Counted from the stretch's first letter, positions 52,679 through 62,632 are shown. The stretch is 64,000 bases of DNA from Chryseobacterium takakiae (GCF_900129385.1 NZ_FQVO01000006.1:124001-188000), one strand, 5' to 3'. Notes: a model not told the origin generated them from the letters alone. Made by a program: numbers and translations.

Positions 52679-54238
52679 ATGAAAAATATTAAATATAAAG
52701 TACTTACTCTTCTCACGTTTCTGGCTGTGAATACAGCTTGTATTAGCGATTTAGATACAGAGCCTAAAGTAGAATTAACCTTGGAAAACCTTTTGGCAGC
52801 TGATCCTAACGCGGTAGAAGGATTGCTTTCAAGATTATATGCAAGTTTTGCCCTTTCGAGTGTGGAAGGACCGGATAAATCCGATATCTCAGGTGCAGAC
52901 CCTGGAGAATCTCCGTTTGTAAGAGGTTTGGTAAATCTTCAGGATTTTACTGCAGATGATATGAAGAACAGATGGGGAGATAATGGGCTGGATCAGCTTA
53001 CAACGACTTCAAACTGGACATCCAATAATAAATTCTTCAAATATGTTTATGACAGAATCTATTATACGATTCCGCAGGCTACTAATTTAATTCTAATCAT
53101 GAAGAGTGGCCAGGTTAATTATGCAAATAAAGATCAGGTTGTTGACGAATTAAGATTTTTAAGAGCTTTATCATACTATTACTTAATTGATTTTTTTGGA
53201 AAAGGGGTATTGGTAAAAGATGATAACTTTAATACAACCGCACTTTTACCGGAAACTTCGAGAAAAGATCTTTTCAATTATGTTGAAAGTGAACTTTTGG
53301 CAATTGAGTCTACTTTACCTGCAGCAAACTCTTACGGTAGAGCAAACAAATCCTGTGCAAGAATGCTTTTGGCTAAATTGTATCTTAATGCAGAAGTGTA
53401 TACAGGAACAGCAAGATATAATGATGCTGCAACCTATATCAATAAAATTATCAATGAAGGAGGATATCAGCTGGAGTCTAATATCAGAAAAAACTTTTCA
53501 TCTGATAACAATACATCTAAAGAAATAATTTTCCCGCTTCTTGCAGATGCAGTTTCCAGTCAAAGTTTTGGAAATACCACTTATCTTGTTAATGGTAGTC
53601 TGAGTACAGATACTATGGTGCCTGCAAATTTCGGCGCTTTAGAAGGGTGGGCTGGCCACAGAGCTACAAAAGCTTGGTACGGTCTGTTCGGAAATAGTGT
53701 TGCAGATCTTCAGGCAAGTACTGACAAAAGAGCAAAATTGTTCTGGACTCAAGGTCACAACTGGGAAATGAATGACTATAAAGCATGGACTGATGGATTA
53801 CCGTCAGATAAATTTTGGAATAAAGATTCTAATGGAAACGGTGGTGCAACTAAATTCTCATCAACAGATTTCCCATTATTCAGATTGGCTGATGTTTATT
53901 TAATGTATGCTGAATGTGCATTAAGAGGAGCTACAGGAACTACCGTTTCCCAAGGATTAACTTATGTCAATCAGGTTAGAGCCAGATCAAGTGCTACACC
54001 GTTAACTTCTATTACCCTAAATACCATTCTTGACGAAAGGGCAAGAGAACTTAATTTCGAAGGTATGAGAAGACAAGACCTTATAAGATTTGGGAAATTC
54101 ACAGGTGGTAGCTATTTATGGCCATGGAAAGGTGGTGTGAAAAACGGGACATCTATTTCCGACAACTACAAGCTGTTCCCGATTCCAAGTTCAGCATTAC
54201 AATCAAATCCTAATTTAACACAGAACCCTGGTTATTAA
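52679..54238 (+). CDS. susD: SusD-type glucan-binding outer-membrane lipoprotein
   Basis: 519 residues. Lipobox at AVNTACI (about Cys21), then the acidic CISDLD surface-export-like start. The TPR-like helices contain LRALSYYYLIDFFGKG and LAKLYLNAEVYTG, and the end has RARELNFEGMRRQDLIRFGKF and LFPIPSSALQSNPNLTQNPGY, the RagB/SusD hallmark. It forms the lid of the SusC transporter and binds starch-like glucans; ligand inferred from the GH97/GH13 neighbours. Confidence 0.95.
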   Translation: MKNIKYKVLTLLTFLAVNTACISDLDTEPKVELTLENLLAADPNAVEGLLSRLYASFALSSVEGPDKSDISGADPGESPFVRGLVNLQDFTADDMKNRWGDNGLDQLTTTSNWTSNNKFFKYVYDRIYYTIPQATNLILIMKSGQVNYANKDQVVDELRFLRALSYYYLIDFFGKGVLVKDDNFNTTALLPETSRKDLFNYVESELLAIESTLPAANSYGRANKSCARMLLAKLYLNAEVYTGTARYNDAATYINKIINEGGYQLESNIRKNFSSDNNTSKEIIFPLLADAVSSQSFGNTTYLVNGSLSTDTMVPANFGALEGWAGHRATKAWYGLFGNSVADLQASTDKRAKLFWTQGHNWEMNDYKAWTDGLPSDKFWNKDSNGNGGATKFSSTDFPLFRLADVYLMYAECALRGATGTTVSQGLTYVNQVRARSSATPLTSITLNTILDERARELNFEGMRRQDLIRFGKFTGGSYLWPWKGGVKNGTSISDNYKLFPIPSSALQSNPNLTQNPGY

Positions 54239-54256
54239 TTTTAAAAAGAAACTAAA

Positions 54257-55324
54257 ATGAAAAAAATATTTAATATATTGTTAACCTCAATACTATTTTT
54301 ATTTGTTTTCTCTTGTGTAAGAGAAGATGATAAAATAGTTTTGAATGAAGTCTCCAAAGGAAATATCTCTGCTAATAAAAGTTCTTTAGTACTTGATAAC
54401 ACAACACCTGCAGATGAAGCAATAAAGTTTACATATACTATTCCTAAATTTGATTTGTCGGTCGTACCACAATATTTTATTGAAATAGCTTTAAAAGGTA
54501 CAAATTTTAGTAAATCAGAATCAATATCTGTAATTACAGATCCTGCTATGTTTACGTTAGCGCATAAAGCTTTTAACGATAGATTAATAGCTTTAGGAGC
54601 AAAAGCAGGAGAGCAGACAGATGTTGAAATAAGACTTAGAACATCTTTTAGTCAAAATACCAATTATTATTCTAATGTTGTATCATTAAAAGTAACACCT
54701 TTTGTTAATCTGAAAAACCTATACCTTGTTGGCGATGCTACAGAAGCTGGTTGGAATAATAATAACAATAACCCTGTACTTTTTAGAGATCCCGTTAACG
54801 TTAATAAATTTTACTTCAGAGGATATTTTGCTGCAGGATCTTTTAAAGTATTAGAAAAACTTGGAGAATGGCACCCGCAATGGGGAGTAAATGGAAGTGC
54901 AGTTTCATCGAGCAACCCTAATGGTTCCAATGAGCCTGCTGTATTTAGTATACCTGCTGCTGGATATTACAGTTTCGAAATCGATATTAATTTAAAAACA
55001 TACACATTAGCACCTTCGACCTCTGGAAATGTTTATCCGACTATTGGCATCATTGGATCTTCAACTCCTGACGGTTGGAATAGTGATCAGGATATGGTGG
55101 CATCTACCTTTAATCCTCATATATGGAAAATTATTAATATAGCACTTACTGTAGGAGAAGCAAAATTTAGAGCTAATAATGATTGGGGGGCAAATTGGGG
55201 AAGCAATACTCCTTTTTCCGGAGTGGGAACGTCTGGTGGTGCTAATATTCCTGTAAATGAAGCTGGTAATTATGATGTCTATTTCAATGATTTAGATGGC
55301 AGATATATTTTCATTAAAAAATAA
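54257..55324 (+). CDS. SusE/SusF-type glucan-binding lipoprotein
   Basis: 355 residues. Lipobox FVFSC (about Cys20) with acidic CVREDD. An N-terminal Ig-like domain (about 30-145) is followed by two carbohydrate-binding modules, each starting with a LYLVGDATEAGWNN / IGIIGSSTPDGWNS motif, the SusE/F pattern with Trp residues for starch binding. It sits on the cell surface and holds glucan for the SusCD transporter. The terminator hairpin at 55346-55376 follows, so the next gene may depend on read-through. Confidence 0.9.
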   Translation: MKKIFNILLTSILFLFVFSCVREDDKIVLNEVSKGNISANKSSLVLDNTTPADEAIKFTYTIPKFDLSVVPQYFIEIALKGTNFSKSESISVITDPAMFTLAHKAFNDRLIALGAKAGEQTDVEIRLRTSFSQNTNYYSNVVSLKVTPFVNLKNLYLVGDATEAGWNNNNNNPVLFRDPVNVNKFYFRGYFAAGSFKVLEKLGEWHPQWGVNGSAVSSSNPNGSNEPAVFSIPAAGYYSFEIDINLKTYTLAPSTSGNVYPTIGIIGSSTPDGWNSDQDMVASTFNPHIWKIINIALTVGEAKFRANNDWGANWGSNTPFSGVGTSGGANIPVNEAGNYDVYFNDLDGRYIFIKK

Positions 55325-55343
55325 CCTAATGAAATTTTACATA

Positions 55344-55377
55344 GCAAAGTGTTGCTGAAAAGCAGCACTTTCTTTAT
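55344..55377 (+). terminator. Intra-locus hairpin terminator after SusE-like gene
   Basis: 11-bp stem 55346-55356 / 55361-55371 with a GAAA tetraloop and T-rich end. Confidence 0.75.
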
Positions 55378-55402
55378 TTTTAAAAGTTTATAAATAATCA
55401 TT

Positions 55403-57559
55403 ATGAAGAAAATTACAGTGGGAGCGTTATTGTTCTCGACAATGTTTGTTGGTATTAATGCCCAATCCTTAAAATCCCCGGACGGGAAGTTTGAAATGAA
55501 CTTCCAGCTGAAGCAGGGAATTCCATATTATAATCTGAAATACAATGGCAATGTAGTGGTGGAAGATTCTAAATTGGGTCTTAGATTATTTAAAGATACC
55601 GCCATCAAATTTGCTTCGGAGATTGCAAAACCCGAAGATGCCAAATTTGATTTGAACAACGGATTCACAAAAACGGAAGAAAAACGGGACGCTAAAAATG
55701 AAACCTGGCAGCCTGTTTTAGGAGAAAAGAAAAGTTACATCAACCATTATAATGAATTGGCGGTAACGCTTCATCAGGATGCAACCGACAGGAATATTGT
55801 CGTTAAATTCAGACTGTTCAATGATGGATTAGGATTCCGGTATGAATTTCCACAACAGAAAAATCTTAATTATTTTGTAATCCGTGAGGAAGATTCAGAG
55901 ATTGATTTTCCTACCGATATGAAAGCATGGTGGATTGCAGCCGATTACGATTCTCAGGAATACCAGCCGCAAACCACTAGAATATCCGAAATTCCGGCAA
56001 GATGGCCGAATTCATTCGACAGCAACGCCTCGCAGCAAATGGTGCCTAACGCCGTTCAGTCTCCATTAATGCTGAAAAAAGAAGGTAAAGATCCTTTGTA
56101 TGTCAATGTTGGGGAGGCTGCTGTTTTAAATTATCCTGCATCTCACCTTGAAGTGGATCCTGTAAATTTTAAATTTAAAACACACTTAACTCCGGACAGA
56201 CAGGGGGCAAAAGGATATATTCAGACTTCTTCTGCTTCTCCATGGCGAACAATTATCGTTTCTCCTAAAGCTGAAGAAGTATTAGCATCCAAAATGATGT
56301 TCAACCTGAATGAGCCTACAAAATATACCGATACTTCCTACATTCACCCTACAAAATACATGGGCGTATGGTGGGAAATGATCATTGGAAAATCGCAGTG
56401 GGCCTATTCTACAGCTGAAAATGTTCATATAGGAGTAACTGATTTTTCTAAATTAACACCAAATGGAAAACATGCTGCCAATAATACGAAAGTCAAAGAA
56501 TACATTGATTTTGCTGCGGCTAACGGCTTCGGAGGATTATTAATCGAAGGATGGAATGCAGGTTGGGAAGATTGGTTCGGACATTCCAAAGAATTTGTTT
56601 TCGATTTCATCACGCCTTACCCGGATTTTGATATCAAAATGCTGAACGAATATGCGCATTCAAAAGGAATTAAGCTCATCATGCACCATGAAACTTCTGG
56701 TTCGGCCACAAACTACGAAAGATGGGCAGACAAGGCGTTCAAATTAATGAATGATTACGGCTATGATGCGGTGAAAACCGGTTATGTAGGCGATATCATA
56801 CCAAGAGGAGAACATCACTATTCGCAATGGACGATCAACCACTATTATCGAATTGCTGAGAAAGCTAATGAGTACAAAATTATGGTCAATTCCCATGAAT
56901 CGGTAAGACCCGGAGGAGAAAGCAGAACCTATCCGAACTGGATTTCCGCAGAAGCAGCAAGAGGAACAGAATTTGAAGCTTTTGCAGGAAATAATCCGGA
57001 CCATCAGACTATTCTTCCGTTCACGAGATGGATGGGTGGACCAATGGATTACACGCCTGGAATTTTCCAGACGAAATTAGATTATTATTTTCCGGGAGAT
57101 AAACGTTTTGTCAAAACAACACTTGCAAAGCAATTAGCATTGTATGTAGTGATGTACATGCCGCTTCAGATGGCTGCAGATTTACCGGAGAATTATCAAA
57201 GACACATGGATGCTTTCCAGTTTATCAAAGATGTGGCTGCAGACTGGGACGATACGAAGATTTTATCTGCGGAGCCCGGAGATTATATCATTACCGCAAG
57301 AAAAGCAAAAGGTACAGAGAACTGGTTTGTGGGAGGAATTACCGATGAAAACAAACGTGAATACACTGTGGATTTTTCATTTTTAGATAAAGGTAAAAAA
57401 TATGAAGCCACGATCTACGAAGACGGTAAAGATGCAGATTATATCAACAATCCGCAGAGCTACAATATCTACAAAAAACAGATTACCAGCAAATCTAAAA
57501 TTAACCTTAAAATGGTAAGAAGCGGTGGTTTTGCGATCTCAGTAAAGCCTGTACAATAA
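55403..57559 (+). CDS. susB: GH97 alpha-glucosidase-like enzyme (SusB type)
   Basis: 718 residues with a signal peptide (to about INAQ). The GH97 architecture is visible: N-terminal beta-sandwich (LKSPDGKFEMNFQLKQGIPYYNLKYNG), (beta/alpha)8 barrel with GGLLIEGWNAGWEDWFG, IMHHETSG, DAVKTGYVGD and VNSHESVRPGGESRTYPN, and a C-terminal beta domain. The conserved Glu and Asp residues of SusB-like inverting enzymes lie in these motifs. It releases glucose from maltodextrins in the periplasm. Retaining galactosidase members exist, but the starch context favours alpha-glucosidase. Confidence 0.93.
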   Translation: MKKITVGALLFSTMFVGINAQSLKSPDGKFEMNFQLKQGIPYYNLKYNGNVVVEDSKLGLRLFKDTAIKFASEIAKPEDAKFDLNNGFTKTEEKRDAKNETWQPVLGEKKSYINHYNELAVTLHQDATDRNIVVKFRLFNDGLGFRYEFPQQKNLNYFVIREEDSEIDFPTDMKAWWIAADYDSQEYQPQTTRISEIPARWPNSFDSNASQQMVPNAVQSPLMLKKEGKDPLYVNVGEAAVLNYPASHLEVDPVNFKFKTHLTPDRQGAKGYIQTSSASPWRTIIVSPKAEEVLASKMMFNLNEPTKYTDTSYIHPTKYMGVWWEMIIGKSQWAYSTAENVHIGVTDFSKLTPNGKHAANNTKVKEYIDFAAANGFGGLLIEGWNAGWEDWFGHSKEFVFDFITPYPDFDIKMLNEYAHSKGIKLIMHHETSGSATNYERWADKAFKLMNDYGYDAVKTGYVGDIIPRGEHHYSQWTINHYYRIAEKANEYKIMVNSHESVRPGGESRTYPNWISAEAARGTEFEAFAGNNPDHQTILPFTRWMGGPMDYTPGIFQTKLDYYFPGDKRFVKTTLAKQLALYVVMYMPLQMAADLPENYQRHMDAFQFIKDVAADWDDTKILSAEPGDYIITARKAKGTENWFVGGITDENKREYTVDFSFLDKGKKYEATIYEDGKDADYINNPQSYNIYKKQITSKSKINLKMVRSGGFAISVKPVQ

Positions 57560-57572
57560 ATATTTAACAATA

Positions 57573-57608
57573 ATAAACCTTACAGATAATATGCTGTAAG
57601 GTTTTTTC
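57573..57608 (+). terminator. Hairpin terminator after susB
   Basis: 11-bp stem 57575-57585 / 57594-57604 (AAACCTTACAG and complement) with T-run; 11 bases later the DoxX gene starts. Confidence 0.75.
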
Positions 57609-57618
57609 ACACAATCTT

Positions 57619-58098
57619 ATGATAGAAAAAATCTTTAAACCCATTCAGATGCCATTTTGGTGGCAGGATCTGCTGTTGGCTATTCCTAGAATAGTGTGCG
57701 GATATTTACTTACGGTTGACTTCGGAGCAGCAAAATTTGGCTTACCCTGGTCTCCTGAAGATAACAATTTAAAATTTTTTGAAGTTGCTTATTGGTTTCC
57801 GAATGACGTTGCTGAATATGGAGGTATTTTCAACATGTTCCCGGCATTTTTTGCCTGGATGGGTGCTTTCAGTGAAGGAGTTGGCGGAATTTTTTTATTG
57901 TTAGGATTATTTACAAGACCTTTTGCTGTACTTATTTTTATAACCATGTTTGTCGCTGTATTCTTTCAGCAGTTTAATCAGGGTATGTGGAATATGCTTC
58001 CTGCGATGGGCATTATGTGGGTGAATTTATTTTACATTATTTTAGGTTCAGGAAGATTTGGTTTAGATGATGTAATTGCTAAAAAAACAAAAAGATGA
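57619..58098 (+). CDS. DoxX-family membrane protein
   Basis: 159 residues, four hydrophobic helices. DoxX pattern: ARIVCGYLLTVDFGAAKFGLP in the first helix (read as IPRIVCGYLLTV), then GGIFNMFPAFFAWMGAFSEGVGGIFLLLGLFTRPFAVLIFITM. The family is linked to redox stress or quinol oxidation in some organisms. Its place within the starch locus is unexplained. It overlaps the next lipoprotein by four bases. Confidence 0.9.
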   Translation: MIEKIFKPIQMPFWWQDLLLAIPRIVCGYLLTVDFGAAKFGLPWSPEDNNLKFFEVAYWFPNDVAEYGGIFNMFPAFFAWMGAFSEGVGGIFLLLGLFTRPFAVLIFITMFVAVFFQQFNQGMWNMLPAMGIMWVNLFYIILGSGRFGLDDVIAKKTKR

Positions 58099-58448
58099 AA
58101 AAACTACTTTTTTTAATAACATGTTGTTTTATATTGACGGGCTGCGTTCAGAAAGCTTATAAGCAAACTGTAATTTATACACTAAAGGTTCCTGTACAGG
58201 AAGAAATTAAATCCGTTGGAATCAGAGGAAATGACCAGCCTTTAAGTTGGGATCAGGATACTGAACTTAAAAAGATCAATAACAGCGATTTGTACCAGAC
58301 AAAAGTTACATTTATAACCGGATATAAATTCACTGAAGTAAAGTTTACAGTAAATGGAAAGTATGAGCTCCAAAACATGCCTAATAGAAGAGTTGAATTC
58401 AAAAATTCAGGAGTAACACACTATAATGCGGTGTTTAATGAGCCTTAA
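58095..58448 (+). CDS. Small lipoprotein with a starch-binding-like fold
   Basis: 117 residues. Lipobox LTGC (about Cys17). The mature part has SVGIRGNDQPLSWDQDTELKKI and FTEVKFTVNGKYELQNMPNR, a pattern resembling CBM20/CBM48-type starch-binding or E-set domains. That would fit glucan binding at the membrane, but the similarity is only by eye. It is translationally coupled to doxX (ATGA overlap) and precedes the GH13 gene by 20 bases. Confidence 0.78.
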   Translation: MKKLLFLITCCFILTGCVQKAYKQTVIYTLKVPVQEEIKSVGIRGNDQPLSWDQDTELKKINNSDLYQTKVTFITGYKFTEVKFTVNGKYELQNMPNRRVEFKNSGVTHYNAVFNEP

Positions 58449-58468
58449 AATATATAAATTATTAAATT

Positions 58469-60322
58469 ATGTCTCAAAACCTTATCTACATTATTGCGCT
58501 TTTTGCGTCAACACATTTTTTTTCTCAGATTCAGAAAGTAGAACCTGCATTCTGGTGGAAAGGAATGAAAAACCCCGAACTCCAGATTCTTGTTTATGGA
58601 AAGGATATTGCCAAAAACGAAATTGAACTTTCAGACGGAGTTCAGATTAAGGATATTCAAAAAGTTGAAAATCCAAACTATGTTTTTGTAACCGTTAATA
58701 TCAGTGAAATTAATGTTCCGAAATTTAAAATAAATACTAGAAAAGGCAAAAAAATCACCAGCTCTTATACCTATGAATTAAAGCAGAGAAATCCAAATTC
58801 TGCCAACAGAGAATCGTACACGTCAAAAGATGTAATGTACCTTATTATGCCGGATCGTTTTGCGAACGGCGATGAAAAAAACGATTCCAGTCCGAATTTA
58901 ATCGAAAAAGCAAACAGGAATCTTCCTAACGGTCGTCACGGCGGTGATTTACGCGGGATCATCAATAATTTAGACTATATTCAGAATCTTGGAGCAACTG
59001 CGGTTTGGCTTACTCCTGTGAATGAAGACAATGAAAAAGTATATTCTTACCACGGATATGCGCAGACCGATTTATATAAAATAGACGAACGTTACGGAAC
59101 CAACGAAGAGTATAAAGAGCTTTCCCAAAAATTAAATCAGAGAAATATGAAGCTCGTGATGGATTATGTAACCAATCACTGGGGAGTTTCACATTGGATG
59201 ATCAAAGATCTGCCAACAAAAGACTGGATTCACTGGTTCGAAGATGGGGAAAATGGTTTTAAGCGCTCTAATTACAAAACCACTACTCAGTTCGACACGA
59301 ACGCTGCCGACATTGATAAAAAACTGGCCTTGGATGGTTGGTTTGATACCACAATGCCGGATATTAACCAAAAAAATCCTTTAGTTTTAAAGTATCTGAT
59401 ACAAAATGCAGTCTGGTGGATAGAGTATGCCGAATTAGGCGGTTTTCGTGTAGACACCTATCCTTACAACGACAAAGAAGCGATGGCAAAATGGGCAAAA
59501 GCGATTACCGATGAATATCCCAACTTCAATATCGTTGGCGAAGCATGGCTGTATTCCACTGCGCATATTGCGGCGTGGCAAAAAGATTCTAAAGTAGGGG
59601 AAGCGGCACATTACAATTCAAATCTGCCTTCTGTAATGGATTTCACCCTTTATTCCGACCTTCCGAAAGCATTAAAAGAGAAAGAAGGCTGGGATGGCGG
59701 AATGGTAAAGTTATATAATGTTTTTACAAGCGATTTTCTATATCCGAATATCAATAATCTCCTTGTCTTTTTCGAAAATCATGACACAGAAAGATTTAAC
59801 GAAATTTTCAATGGAAGTCCGGCAGAATACAAACTGGCAATGACTTTAATCTCGACAGTTCGGGGAATTCCACAGCTTTATTATGGTTCGGAAGTCGGGA
59901 TGCGGGGTGACAAAAACAAAGGCGGGGACGCAGATATCCGGCGAGATTTTCCGGGCGGATGGAAATCAGATAAAATCAACGCTTTTAATCCCTCGTTACA
60001 GACTTCAGAACAAAAAGAATTTTATCAGTTTACTCAGAAGCTGCTAAACTGGAGAAAGGGCAAGGATGTAATTCACACAGGAAGAACCAAAAATTTCGTT
60101 CCGCAGAATAATGTTTTTGTGTATTTTAGGTATAACGATAATGAAAGCGTAATGATTATTTTAAATAATAATGAAGCAGAGCAGGCAATTGATGTTAAAC
60201 ATTTCGCAGAATCTTTGAATGGTTTTTCAAAAGGAAAAGACGTGATTTCCGGCAAAGAATTTTCAGTAAAAGAAAACTTTAAAATTCCAGCAAAATCGTC
60301 AATGGTTATTGAATTAAATTGA
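58469..60322 (+). CDS. susA: GH13 alpha-amylase / neopullulanase-like enzyme (SusA type)
   Basis: 617 residues with a signal peptide (MSQNLIYIIALFASTHFFSQ). An N-terminal cyclomaltodextrinase-type beta domain (about 25-110) precedes the barrel. Conserved region I is DYVTNH (232-237). The nucleophile is Asp329 in GFRVDTY, the acid/base Glu358 in VGEAW, and region IV is ENHD with His438-Asp439. It cuts alpha-1,4 links in starch or cyclodextrins in the periplasm, feeding the GH97 enzyme and the MFS carrier. Confidence 0.93.
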   Translation: MSQNLIYIIALFASTHFFSQIQKVEPAFWWKGMKNPELQILVYGKDIAKNEIELSDGVQIKDIQKVENPNYVFVTVNISEINVPKFKINTRKGKKITSSYTYELKQRNPNSANRESYTSKDVMYLIMPDRFANGDEKNDSSPNLIEKANRNLPNGRHGGDLRGIINNLDYIQNLGATAVWLTPVNEDNEKVYSYHGYAQTDLYKIDERYGTNEEYKELSQKLNQRNMKLVMDYVTNHWGVSHWMIKDLPTKDWIHWFEDGENGFKRSNYKTTTQFDTNAADIDKKLALDGWFDTTMPDINQKNPLVLKYLIQNAVWWIEYAELGGFRVDTYPYNDKEAMAKWAKAITDEYPNFNIVGEAWLYSTAHIAAWQKDSKVGEAAHYNSNLPSVMDFTLYSDLPKALKEKEGWDGGMVKLYNVFTSDFLYPNINNLLVFFENHDTERFNEIFNGSPAEYKLAMTLISTVRGIPQLYYGSEVGMRGDKNKGGDADIRRDFPGGWKSDKINAFNPSLQTSEQKEFYQFTQKLLNWRKGKDVIHTGRTKNFVPQNNVFVYFRYNDNESVMIILNNNEAEQAIDVKHFAESLNGFSKGKDVISGKEFSVKENFKIPAKSSMVIELN

Positions 60323-60360
60323 ATGGAAAAATAGAGATCCTGATACTAAAAATAAGTAAC

Positions 60361-60393
60361 AAACCTAACAGGTTTCTAAAACCTGTTAGGTTT
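60361..60393. repeat. AAACCT-family palindrome inside the sus locus
   Basis: Perfect 15-bp inverted repeat 60361-60375 / 60379-60393 with loop CTA, and no T-run after it. It is the same design as the palindromes at 12252-12284 and 47399-47431, so it may be a dispersed repeat that sometimes acts as terminator or mRNA stabiliser. Confidence 0.75.
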
Positions 60394-60420
60394 AAATAAG
60401 ATTATTCAAAACAATCAAAC

Positions 60421-60933
60421 ATGAAAAAAACAACAATATTCTTCACGCTTTTTCTAATTATATTCAGCTGTACAACTATTTCTGCTCAAAAAAAATTTGA
60501 AGATGAGAAAAAAGAAATCGGAATGATGCTCGATGGATTCAATGTCGCTGCAGCAAAGGCAGATTTTAACACTTATTTCAACTACTTTGCTGAAGAATCA
60601 ACCTTTATAGGGACCGATGCCACCGAAGTTTGGGACAAAAAAGCCTTTATGAGCTGGGCCAAGCCTTATTTCGACAAAAACAAAACCTGGAATTTCACTT
60701 CGTTGAAAAGAAATATCTATTTTAGTAAAGATGGGAAATTGGCTTGGTTTGATGAGCTGCTGGACACGCAAATGAAAATCTGCCGTGGCTCCGGTGTTGT
60801 TGAAAAAATAAACGGACAGTGGAAAGTGAAACAATACGTTCTTTCCGTAACGGTTCCGAATGAGGTAGTAGATAAAGTGGTGGAAATTAAAGCGCCGATC
60901 GAAGATATATTAATTCAAAAAATGAAGCAATAA
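60421..60933 (+). CDS. NTF2-like (SnoaL/DUF4440-type) exported protein
   Basis: 170 residues with a signal peptide (to about ISAQ). The cone-shaped NTF2 fold is suggested by DGFNVAAAKADFNTYFNYFAEESTFIGTDATEVWDKKAFMSWAKPYFDKNKTWNF and the ending strands GKLAWFDELLDTQ and NGQWKVKQYVLSVTVP. No catalytic residues are known. It overlaps the MFS gene start by one base and is therefore part of the sus operon; role unknown. Confidence 0.85.
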   Translation: MKKTTIFFTLFLIIFSCTTISAQKKFEDEKKEIGMMLDGFNVAAAKADFNTYFNYFAEESTFIGTDATEVWDKKAFMSWAKPYFDKNKTWNFTSLKRNIYFSKDGKLAWFDELLDTQMKICRGSGVVEKINGQWKVKQYVLSVTVPNEVVDKVVEIKAPIEDILIQKMKQ

Positions 60934-62351
60934 TGGCAGAGATGATAGGGAAATCCGATAAAAATAAATGGGGTAAAGTGAAAAAGCCGGAGTTGTCAAT
61001 GCTTCAGATTATCAATATGAGCATGGGATTCCTGGGAATTCAGATGGCTTTTGGTCTGCAAAACGGAAACGCAAGCCGGATTTTGGCTAATTTCGGGGCA
61101 GATGTTCATGAATTATCATGGTTCTGGCTGGTTGCTCCGGTTACCGGTTTAATTGTTCAGCCGATCATCGGCCACATGGGAGACAATACCTGGAGCCCGC
61201 TCGGAAGAAGAAAACCATATTTTTTAATGGGGGCAGTTCTGTGTGCAATCGGATTGGTAATGCTTCCGAATGCTGCTTCTGCAACGCAGATGATGGCTGC
61301 AAATGTTTTATTGATGGCCGTAATTTTCCTTGCCATGATGGATGCTTCCATCAATGTGGCTATGGAACCTTTCCGTGCCTTAGTAGGAGATATGTTGCCG
61401 AAACATCAGGCAACCATTGGATTTTCAGTGCAGACGATTCTCATTGGAATCGGAGCGGTAATCGGTTCAGACCTTCCCGGTTGGCTCACGAAATTGGGCG
61501 TTTCCAATGAAGCACCGAAAGGATTTGTAGCGGATAACGTCATTTATTCTTTCTATATCGGTGCGGCAGTTCTTCTCATATCGATTTTATATACGATTAT
61601 TACCACCAGAGAATACTCACCGGAAGAGTTTGCCTCATTTGAAGGCGGAAAAGAAATTGTTGAAGAAAAATCTAAACTTTCTGATATCTTTAAAGATTTT
61701 GCAAATGTACCTTCTCAAATGAAAAAATTAGGAGTTGTACAGTTCTTTTCCTGGTTTGCCCTGTTTACGATGTGGGTTTTTACAACAAGTGCTTTAGCAA
61801 CGCATCATTTCGGACTGTCACCTGATGATACTCATTCTGCGGAATTTAATAGAGCCGGAGACTTAACGGGAAGCCTGTTCGGAAGTTATAATTTCTACGC
61901 CATTTTCTTTGCGTTTGCTTTAACACCGATTGCAAAATTTATAGGCAAAAAACAAACACATGCATTAGCGTTGACTTGTGGTGGACTGGGATTGATTGCA
62001 ATGTATTTTATTAAAGATATTCATTATTTGTGGATTTCAATGGTCGGACTTGGATTTGCCTGGGCAAGTATTTTAGCCATGCCTTATGCGATGCTGATCG
62101 ATTCTATTCCGCAAAAGAAAATGGGAGTTTATATGGGAATTTTCAACTTCTTTATTGTCATTCCACAGATCATCAACGGACTTTTCGGAGGACCTATCGT
62201 AAGTGGAGTCTTTGGTAAAATGGCCATCGATTATATTGTAGTTGGAGGTGCCTGTATGTTATTGGGAGCTGTTCTAACAATGATTTTTGTTAAATCCGAA
62301 GATGAAACGCCAAAAGAAATTGAAGAAGAAATTCAGCAGGTACATTTCTGA
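60933..62351 (+). CDS. SLC45-like MFS sugar transporter
   Basis: 472 residues with about 12 helices. The N-terminal region MSMGFLGIQMAFGLQNGNASRILANFGAD and the segment PIIGHMGDNTWSPLGRRKPYF are the hallmark of the SLC45/sucrose-maltose:H+ symporter class (RRKPYF loop). It is expected to bring maltose or glucose across the inner membrane after periplasmic cutting of glucan. Translationally coupled to the NTF2-like gene. Confidence 0.92.
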   Translation: MAEMIGKSDKNKWGKVKKPELSMLQIINMSMGFLGIQMAFGLQNGNASRILANFGADVHELSWFWLVAPVTGLIVQPIIGHMGDNTWSPLGRRKPYFLMGAVLCAIGLVMLPNAASATQMMAANVLLMAVIFLAMMDASINVAMEPFRALVGDMLPKHQATIGFSVQTILIGIGAVIGSDLPGWLTKLGVSNEAPKGFVADNVIYSFYIGAAVLLISILYTIITTREYSPEEFASFEGGKEIVEEKSKLSDIFKDFANVPSQMKKLGVVQFFSWFALFTMWVFTTSALATHHFGLSPDDTHSAEFNRAGDLTGSLFGSYNFYAIFFAFALTPIAKFIGKKQTHALALTCGGLGLIAMYFIKDIHYLWISMVGLGFAWASILAMPYAMLIDSIPQKKMGVYMGIFNFFIVIPQIINGLFGGPIVSGVFGKMAIDYIVVGGACMLLGAVLTMIFVKSEDETPKEIEEEIQQVHF

Positions 62352-62624
62352 TAAAAAGGAACTTTTTTCCTGAATGATATTTGGTCAATATTTTACGGAC
62401 TTATCATTCAAAACTGTAAAAGAGTCGGTGGATTTAAGATAAAGCGCCATGTCCGGGAATGTAGATGAATTTTTAGACATCGTATTTTTGTCATATTTTA
62501 AGTTTTGATATTCAGTAGGTTATTTGTTGTTTTTATGGTAATGAATATCGTAGAAAGTTTTATTTTTAATAGTATTTCAAAAGAATTTTTATGAAAAATT
62601 AAATACATGTAAAAATTAGTTTAT

Positions 62625-62632
62625 TACATTTG
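62625..62632 (+). promoter_or_regulatory. -7 promoter element (TACATTTG) of the ilv operon
   Basis: TACATTTG fits TAnnTTTG and lies 20 bases before the leader-peptide ATG. No clear -33 element. The region 62352-62620 upstream has nothing else recognised. Confidence 0.6.
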
